Origin: Amarolinea aalborgensis
GTDB taxonomy: Bacteria > Chloroflexota > Anaerolineae > SSC4 > Amarolineaceae
Direction of reading: 5' to 3'
Assembly (NCBI RefSeq): GCF_900491745.1
Contig: NZ_UETR01000003.1
Span: 372,001-436,000, forward strand
DNA length: 64,000 bases
Numbering within the stretch: the stretch's first letter is position 1; the number at the start of each line of letters is the position of its first letter. The notes below the pieces were generated by a model, which saw nothing but the letters and a program-made list of their open reading frames with translations, made no database searches and was not told the origin of the DNA. The position numbers and the translations under genes were made by a program. Positions 59,373 through 64,000 of this stretch are shown in pieces.

Positions 59373-60899
59373 TCAATCTCCATCTGCGGCCGCGTAGCGC
59401 CAGGTCAAGCATAAGATGCGCGGCGTAGTCGGCTGCACGCGCGCATGATCGTCAATGCGCAGGCCGCACAGCCAGGCAATGCCCTGCGCGCCGACGAGCA
59501 GCGGCCAGCGCGGTCGCAGCGCGGCCGGCAGCTTGTGGTTGATCATGAAGGCGTTGAGCGAGGTGCGGCGCCCCCCCAGGCCAAGCGGGCGCAGCCAGTC
59601 GCCCGGCTGGCGGGGGCGCAGAACGGGCGCGGGGCCGACTACGTCAGCATCGAGAAACGCACGCCAGGGCTGATTCTCCGTTTGCCACCCCGAGGGCAAC
59701 TCATCGGGTCGTCGAATCTCAGCCTCCACGCGCCAGCCGCTGAACGGCAGGCGCGTGACACCCGGCATGATCACCGGGAGACTTGGCATGACCAACTGCG
59801 GCCCAGCACGGTCGTCCGGTCGGGCATCGGCATCAGCCACCGTGAAGGTGGTGTAGCCAACAGTCAGCGCCAGCCCACGCGGCAGGGTAACGCATTGGCC
59901 GGTGACGCAGGTGGGGCTGACGAGCAGACGCCGCGCGCGCTCGACATGCTCAAAACCCACATCGCGCAGGCCAGGGCGCAGGCGGTGAATCGCTTCGCGC
60001 AGCAGGCTGCGCTGCCAGGCCACCTGCAGCTGGCGCCAGGGCGCCAGGGCGAATGTGATCCCGCCGACGTCACTGGGCATAATCACCTGCGGCCAGAGAG
60101 TCGCCAGCATCTGGCGCAGCGCCTGCTGTTCATCGCTGATCACCTGCGCCGATCGGCGCAGCGCCGCACGCACGCCCGGGTTGTAGGTTTCCAACACAGG
60201 CAGCAGTTCATGGCGCAGGCGATTGCGAAACAGGGTCACATCCAGGTTGGTGCGATCCATACGCGGCGTCAGGCCGTGTTCCTGGCAGTAGGCCTCGATG
60301 TCCAGCCGGGGCACATCGAGCAAGGGGCGCACCAGGCGCAAGCCGCCCTCAGCCGGCGCGCCAGCCAGCGCATCCAGTGGACTGTCCACCACGGCGCGCC
60401 CCCAGGGCGGCCGGGGCAGCGGGCTGAGCGGCAACATGCCGCGCAGACCTGACAATCCGCTGCCACGCAAGAAGTGCATGAGAATGGTTTCCACCTGGTC
60501 ATCGGCGTTATGCGCCACGGCGACCGTGCCGCTGCCAACCGCAAGCGCAACCTCGCCCAGAAAATTATAGCGCGCACGTCGCCCCGCCTCTTCCACCGAG
60601 AGGCTGTCGCGGCTGACTGCTGCACGCACATCAGCCCGGCCGATGGTGCAGGGCAGATTCCAGGCCGCAGCCAGGTCGGCCACAAAGGCGGCATCCGCAT
60701 CGGCCTCCGCGCCGCGCAAACCATGATGCAGATGCGCAACATGGATGCGCGGTGCGTGCGTAGGCGGCAAATGGCAGAGAACGTGCAAGAGGCATAGCGA
60801 ATCAGCGCCGCCTGAGACGCCGACGACCACCAAAGCGCCAGGGCTGAAAAGGGCAAAATCGCTGATTGCGGCGGCCGCGGCCGCCCGAACATCCATCAT
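59373..60899 (-). CDS. tilS: tRNA(Ile)-lysidine synthetase
   Basis: This 508-aa enzyme converts C34 of tRNA-Ile(CAU) to lysidine. VVGVSGGADSLCLLHVLCHL contains the PP-loop SGGADS (29-34). HVAHLHHGLRGAEADADA, RADVRA and RARYNFLGEVA are conserved N-terminal motifs, and NADDQVETILMHFLRGSGL follows. A C-terminal TilS domain is present (WLRPLGLGGRRTSLNAFMIN). The longer open frame to 61370 overlaps the divergent gene and is rejected. ATG 60899 follows a promoter at only about 7 bp, so the mRNA appears leaderless. Confidence 0.94.
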   Translation of the reverse strand: MMDVRAAAAAAISDFALFSPGALVVVGVSGGADSLCLLHVLCHLPPTHAPRIHVAHLHHGLRGAEADADAAFVADLAAAWNLPCTIGRADVRAAVSRDSLSVEEAGRRARYNFLGEVALAVGSGTVAVAHNADDQVETILMHFLRGSGLSGLRGMLPLSPLPRPPWGRAVVDSPLDALAGAPAEGGLRLVRPLLDVPRLDIEAYCQEHGLTPRMDRTNLDVTLFRNRLRHELLPVLETYNPGVRAALRRSAQVISDEQQALRQMLATLWPQVIMPSDVGGITFALAPWRQLQVAWQRSLLREAIHRLRPGLRDVGFEHVERARRLLVSPTCVTGQCVTLPRGLALTVGYTTFTVADADARPDDRAGPQLVMPSLPVIMPGVTRLPFSGWRVEAEIRRPDELPSGWQTENQPWRAFLDADVVGPAPVLRPRQPGDWLRPLGLGGRRTSLNAFMINHKLPAALRPRWPLLVGAQGIAWLCGLRIDDHARVQPTTPRILCLTWRYAAADGD

Positions 60900-60906
60900 G
60901 CCGGCT

Positions 60907-60935
60907 ATTGTAGCACGGTGCAAAAGCCTCACCAA
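60907..60935 (-). promoter_or_regulatory. Promoter of tilS
   Basis: On the minus strand: TTGGTG (60930-60935), 17-bp spacer and TACAAT (60907-60912). The -10 ends 7 bp before the tilS ATG, consistent with a leaderless transcript. Confidence 0.6.
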
Positions 60936-60958
60936 AAGCAGCGCCAACCACACACGAT

Positions 60959-60987
60959 TTGCTGCCTGCCTGGGCGCAAGGTACAAT
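60959..60987 (+). promoter_or_regulatory. Promoter of the RlmM-like gene
   Basis: TTGCTG (60959-60964), 17-bp spacer and TACAAT (60982-60987). The -10 ends 6 bp before the ATG at 60994, again suggesting a leaderless mRNA. Confidence 0.6.
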
Positions 60988-60993
60988 CGAGGC

Positions 60994-62040
60994 ATGGAAA
61001 ACGAACACACGCCATCACACGTCATTCTTTCTGCAGCGCCCGCTTCGGAAGCTGCTGCCGTCGCCGAGCTGCGCCGCGTCGCCGCGGACGCCGAGGTGGT
61101 GCGCCGGCTGGAGCCTGGCACGCTGCTGGTCGCGGTCAACGATCCGCTCCACACGCTGCTGCCGGCCTGGCAGCAAGCGCCGCCCATTTGGGTGCGGCAT
61201 GTGCATCCCGTCCACGCCACGGCGCCGTTCTTGGAAGGTGAACCGGGTCTTGTCCGCCTGGAAGAAATCGCCAGACCATTGGCGGCCGCGCTGGACGCAG
61301 CCCTCCCTTTCTCCGTGCAGAGCCGCCTGGTAGGCGATGGCCCGTGGCCGCAGCAGCGTTTCGATATCAATCAACGCCTGGCAACCCTGCTGCAAACGCT
61401 GACCGGCGCTCCGCTCGATGTGCGTGCGCCAACCCAGGTGCTCTCGCTGACGGCCACCGCGGAGCGAGCCTACCTCGGCATTTCGCCAGTCAGCCTCAAT
61501 TTGAGCGCCTGGTCAGGCGGGCAGATGCGCTTTGCGCGTGAGGAGGGCGAGCAGATCAGCCGCAGCGAGTTCAAGCTGCTGGAAGCGCTGGATGTATTCA
61601 AACTGGAGCTGCCGACGCGCGGCGCCGCGCTCGACCTGGGGGCCGCGCCCGGCGGTTGGACGCGCATCCTGCGCCTGCGCGGCCTGGATGTCGTTGCCCT
61701 GGACCCCGCAGAGCTGGACGGCCGCCTGCTCAATATGCCTGGCGTGCGCCATGTGCGTTCACTGGTGCAAAATTTCGATCCGGGCGCGCAGCGCTTTGTC
61801 GTTGTCACGAACGACCTGCGCATGGACGCCCTGGCTTCGGTGCAGGTGATGACCCGTGCGGCCGCCTGGCTGCAGCCGGGCGGCCTCGGTCTCATCACCC
61901 TCAAGCTGCCTGCACAACAGCTGGAAAGCCTGGTCGCGCGGGCGCTGAATGATCTCAAGGTTGCGTACCGCATCGTGGGCGCACGTCAGCTTTTTCATAA
62001 CCGACAAGAGATCACGGTCGCGCTCAGAAGCAGGCGTTGA
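60994..62040 (+). CDS. FtsJ-type methyltransferase, RlmM-like
   Basis: This 348-aa protein has an N-terminal region like the THUMP-linked part of RlmM, then ISRSEFKLLEALDVFKLELP leading into the Rossmann fold with SAM motif ALDLGAAPGGWTRIL. VVALDPAEL, VTNDLRMDALAS and LITLKLPAQQLE follow; these hold the K-D-K-E-type catalytic residues of FtsJ/RlmM 2'-O-methyltransferases. A 23S rRNA target is likely but not certain. It is divergent from tilS and apparently leaderless. Confidence 0.85.
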   Translation: MENEHTPSHVILSAAPASEAAAVAELRRVAADAEVVRRLEPGTLLVAVNDPLHTLLPAWQQAPPIWVRHVHPVHATAPFLEGEPGLVRLEEIARPLAAALDAALPFSVQSRLVGDGPWPQQRFDINQRLATLLQTLTGAPLDVRAPTQVLSLTATAERAYLGISPVSLNLSAWSGGQMRFAREEGEQISRSEFKLLEALDVFKLELPTRGAALDLGAAPGGWTRILRLRGLDVVALDPAELDGRLLNMPGVRHVRSLVQNFDPGAQRFVVVTNDLRMDALASVQVMTRAAAWLQPGGLGLITLKLPAQQLESLVARALNDLKVAYRIVGARQLFHNRQEITVALRSRR

Positions 62041-62071
62041 TCGGTTTGCGATAAAAAAATCCGCGTCGTGC

Positions 62072-62100
62072 TTGACATCGCCGCAGAACCATGTTATAAT
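62072..62100 (+). promoter_or_regulatory. Consensus promoter of the phasin-like gene
   Basis: TTGACA (62072-62077), 17-bp spacer and TATAAT (62095-62100): a perfect match. The leader is about 92 nt and AAGGAG lies 8 bp before the ATG. Confidence 0.9.
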
Positions 62101-62198
62101 CGCTTATGACGCGATGCGTTATAGTTTAACCACCATCGCTCTGAGACCAATCGTCTGCCCGATGCATCATGCAAACGCAACGATAAGGAGAAACGATT

Positions 62199-62636
62199 AT
62201 GGCACAGAAGAAAGTGACAGAACAAGTTGTGGAGCAAGCCGAGAAGGCTGTAGAAGTTGTCAAGACCGAAGTCGCAGAGACCACCGAGAAAGCAACACCG
62301 CTGTTCGAAACGGTGCATCGGGTCCTGCTGGCAGGCGTCGGCGCCGTGGCGCTGACGACCGATGAAGTTCAGGATTTCGTGGATCGCCTGGTCGAGCGCG
62401 GCGAAATCGCCGAACGCGACGGCCGCAAGCTGGTCAAGGATGTCTTGTCCCGCCGCAACGGCGCGGAGAAGCAAGTCGAGAAGAGCGTCGAGAACGCCTC
62501 CAACATGGTTGAAGAGCAGATCGAGAAGATCCTCAACCGGTTGAACGTTCCCACCAAGCACGACATCGAAGAACTGGGTAAGAAGATCGCCCACCTGACG
62601 AAGAAGGTAGACGATCTGAAGAAGACGCCCGCCTGA
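62199..62636 (+). CDS. Phasin-like (polyhydroxyalkanoate granule-associated) protein
   Basis: This 145-aa protein is almost entirely charged helix and coiled coil: EQVVEQAEKAVEVVKTEVAE, a less charged core FETVHRVLLAGVGAVALTTD, then EVQDFVDRLVERGEIAERD and a C-terminal LNVPTKHDIEELGKKIAHLT. This fits the PHA granule-associated phasin family. Such proteins coat polyester granules. It is followed by PhaR, whose own strong promoter lies between. The role rests on the family pattern plus the PhaR neighbour; no PHA synthase gene is visible. Confidence 0.83.
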   Translation: MAQKKVTEQVVEQAEKAVEVVKTEVAETTEKATPLFETVHRVLLAGVGAVALTTDEVQDFVDRLVERGEIAERDGRKLVKDVLSRRNGAEKQVEKSVENASNMVEEQIEKILNRLNVPTKHDIEELGKKIAHLTKKVDDLKKTPA

Positions 62637-62637
62637 G

Positions 62638-62670
62638 CATGCGCGCCGGATGGCGCCATTGCATGTTTTT
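62638..62670 (+). terminator. Terminator of the phasin-like gene
   Basis: catgc-gcgcc pairs with ggcgc-(catt)-gcatg, followed by TTTTT (62666-62670), directly after the stop codon. A second hairpin (ccagg/cctgg, 62676-62718) followed by TTTTGTTTTT (about 62719-62728) lies behind it. Confidence 0.75.
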
Positions 62671-62738
62671 CCATACCAGGTTTCCAGCCTGCCATCACCG
62701 CAGCGCCGCGAAGCCTGGTTTTGTTTTTGGCGAACTGT

Positions 62739-62767
62739 TTGACACAACGCGGCAAGCCCATTATAAT
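62739..62767 (+). promoter_or_regulatory. Consensus promoter of phaR
   Basis: TTGACA (62739-62744), 17-bp spacer and TATAAT (62762-62767): a perfect match, about 47 bp before the phaR start. Confidence 0.9.
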
Positions 62768-62813
62768 GAGAGCATAGGCTGCGCCATGTAGGCCGTGAGT
62801 GGAGAGTAAGATC

Positions 62814-63425
62814 ATGCTCGTTATCAAACGTTATCCAAACCGCAAGCTGTACGACACAGAAGCCAAACGCTACGTTACGCTCGAAGGCATTGCCGAGCTC
62901 ATTCAGCGCGGTGAGGAGTTGCACGTGGTTGATCACGAGACAGGCGAAGATCTCACGACGGTCACACTGTCGCAAATCATCTTTGAGCAAGAGAAAAAGC
63001 GCGCCGGCTTCTTGCCCAAGTCAATTCTTTCCAACCTCATTCGCACGGGCAGCGACACGCTTGATTATTTGTGGCGGTCTTTCCAGGCCTCAACCAGCGC
63101 CGTGCGCCTGTTGGAGCAGGAAATCAATCGCCGGCTCGACGCCCTGGTCGAACGGGGCGAGTTGGGCGTGCCGGAAGCCAACCGCCTGCGCGCTGAACTG
63201 GCGCGCTTTGCGCCGCCATCCTTTGATCACAAAGGACCTGAAGCTGCGCTCGAAGAGAGCATTCTTGGCCGCCTCAACATCCCGACGCGCGCCGATATCC
63301 TGGCTCTGCAAGCTCAACTGGAAGCCCTCACGGTTGAGCTTGAGTCGCTGATGCAAGCGCGCCAGGGGCCGCCAGCAGCCGCATCTGTAGGGAATTCCTC
63401 CGCAACCAAGGAGATCAGCACGTGA
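62814..63425 (+). CDS. phaR: Polyhydroxyalkanoate synthesis regulator PhaR
   Basis: This 203-aa protein begins with the PhaR DNA-binding domain: MLVIKRYPNRKLYDTEAKRY, then VTLEGIAELIQRGEELHVVD, and the PHB-accumulation domain TVTLSQIIFEQEKKR. PhaR represses phasin genes and binds PHA granules. The C-terminal half is helical (LNIPTRADILALQAQLEALT), echoing the phasin tail LNVPTKHDIEELGKKI. ATG 62814 with GGAGAG is chosen over GTG 62799. The stop overlaps the next start as GTGA. Confidence 0.92.
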   Translation: MLVIKRYPNRKLYDTEAKRYVTLEGIAELIQRGEELHVVDHETGEDLTTVTLSQIIFEQEKKRAGFLPKSILSNLIRTGSDTLDYLWRSFQASTSAVRLLEQEINRRLDALVERGELGVPEANRLRAELARFAPPSFDHKGPEAALEESILGRLNIPTRADILALQAQLEALTVELESLMQARQGPPAAASVGNSSATKEIST

Positions 63426-64000
63426 CGACTGAACGCTCCAGGAAGATTGCTCTTGTTCTGGCCGGCGGCGGCCTGACCGGCGCTGTGTACGAAATCGGCG
63501 CTCTGCGGGCCATCAATGATCTCCTGCAAGACCGGACCGTCAACGACTTTGACATTATCGTGGGCACCAGCGCGGGCGCCATCGTTGGCAGTCTCTTGGC
63601 GAATGGCATGAGCCCGACCGCTGCAATGGATGCATTGGCCGGCCGCCACGTCGAAGTGCGCGCGCTGTGGGCGGGCGACCTGTTCCGGCCCAACTACGGC
63701 GAGGTGCTTGGACGCCTGCGCCGGTTTCCGGGCACGGTTCAAAACGCGCTGCGTCACTATAGTCGCAACGTCCACGACATGAACTTGTGGGACTTCATCT
63801 GGACACTGATCGAAGTCCTGCCATCTGGTCTTTATGATGGCACCGCGCTTGAAGGCTATATGGCCTCGGCGCTCAATCGGCCCGGCTTATCCAACGACTT
63901 CCGCGCCCTCAACCGAGAGCTGTACATCATCGCCACTGATCTTGACACCGGACACCGCGCTGTCTTTGGCAACGACCAGAACAGCCATGTGCCGATTTCG
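63422..64000 (+). CDS. Patatin-like phospholipase, N-terminal part
   Basis: The frame runs off the window edge; 193 codons are visible. It starts GTG 63422, overlapping the phaR stop by GTGA. Residues 12-20 (VLAGGGLTG) form the oxyanion loop and GTSAG (48-52) holds the nucleophile Ser50 of patatin-type Ser-Asp hydrolases; the dyad Asp should lie downstream. Patatins hydrolyse lipid acyl esters. Coupling with phaR suggests action on PHA granules or their lipid coat, which is an inference. Confidence 0.88.
   Translation, partial: MTTERSRKIALVLAGGGLTGAVYEIGALRAINDLLQDRTVNDFDIIVGTSAGAIVGSLLANGMSPTAAMDALAGRHVEVRALWAGDLFRPNYGEVLGRLRRFPGTVQNALRHYSRNVHDMNLWDFIWTLIEVLPSGLYDGTALEGYMASALNRPGLSNDFRALNRELYIIATDLDTGHRAVFGNDQNSHVPIS

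Overview
This is a GC-rich bacterial chromosome segment, most likely from the Chloroflexota (Anaerolineae/Caldilineae-like). That placement is an inference. It rests on LysW-type lysine biosynthesis genes, secreted proteins with Pro/Thr-rich linkers ending in a YLPYV-type tail, a bactofilin-like protein in an ECF sigma/anti-sigma operon, a CpXC-domain protein, and a predominantly housekeeping neighbourhood. There is no rRNA, CRISPR array, transposase or prophage gene. Many promoters fit TTGACA-N17-TATAAT closely, so the major sigma factor reads ordinary sigma-70 signals.

Layout. 1-1.8 kb: the end of a LysJ/ArgD-type aminotransferase and LysK. 2-8 kb: a four-gene, translationally coupled accessory operon. 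It encodes a 1380-aa STAND (NB-ARC) ATPase with four nearly identical 141-bp repeats, a 90-aa protein, an AbiEii/MNT-type nucleotidyltransferase and a degenerate TIR-like protein. The ATPase and the TIR-like protein share an IGD..(V/I)T(V/I)N.FG motif. This is the best candidate for an undescribed conflict or signalling system. 8.4-14.5 kb: a secreted subtilase, a secreted propeller-like protein and a lipoprotein. 14.6-23.2 kb: rplS, rnhB, yraN, miaA, a CpXC protein, greA behind a terminator-containing leader, lysS and a GH57 enzyme. 23.4-26.9 kb: tRNA-Gly(CCC), a GT39-like membrane glycosyltransferase, and on the minus strand a long SRP RNA plus tRNA-Ser(GGA) and tRNA-Ser(CGA), each with its own promoter and terminator.

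26.9-31.1 kb: an AllH/AllF/AllG (DUF2877/FdrA/DUF1116) cluster for an oxamate-carbamoyltransferase-type enzyme, with a small membrane protein inside it. 31.3-34.4 kb: a VWA lipoprotein, a Crp/Fnr regulator, and a free-standing candidate small RNA whose -10 box lies inside a perfect TGTGA-N6-TCACA site. 34.4-38.2 kb: a minus-strand ccmH-ccmG-ccmF-ccmI-like operon for cytochrome c maturation. 38.4-43.1 kb: a LysM L,D-transpeptidase, a DMT permease, dtd and rpoD. 43-45.1 kb: AmmeMemoRadiSam proteins AmrS and AmrB. 45.2-47.8 kb: ECF sigma factor, anti-sigma factor and bactofilin-like membrane protein. 47.8-54.1 kb: an AIR-synthase-like protein, a dockerin-tailed secreted protein and a P2-type cation ATPase. 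54.4-64 kb: lgt, an S1-domain protein with a long leader, an isoaspartyl peptidase/asparaginase, an RlmI-type methyltransferase, tilS and an RlmM-like methyltransferase from divergent apparently leaderless promoters, then a phasin-like protein, PhaR and a patatin-like hydrolase that suggest polyhydroxyalkanoate granules.

Where the longest open frame began inside a promoter, tRNA or neighbouring gene, I moved the start to the codon with a ribosome-binding site. Coordinates of short motifs were counted by eye and could be off by a base.
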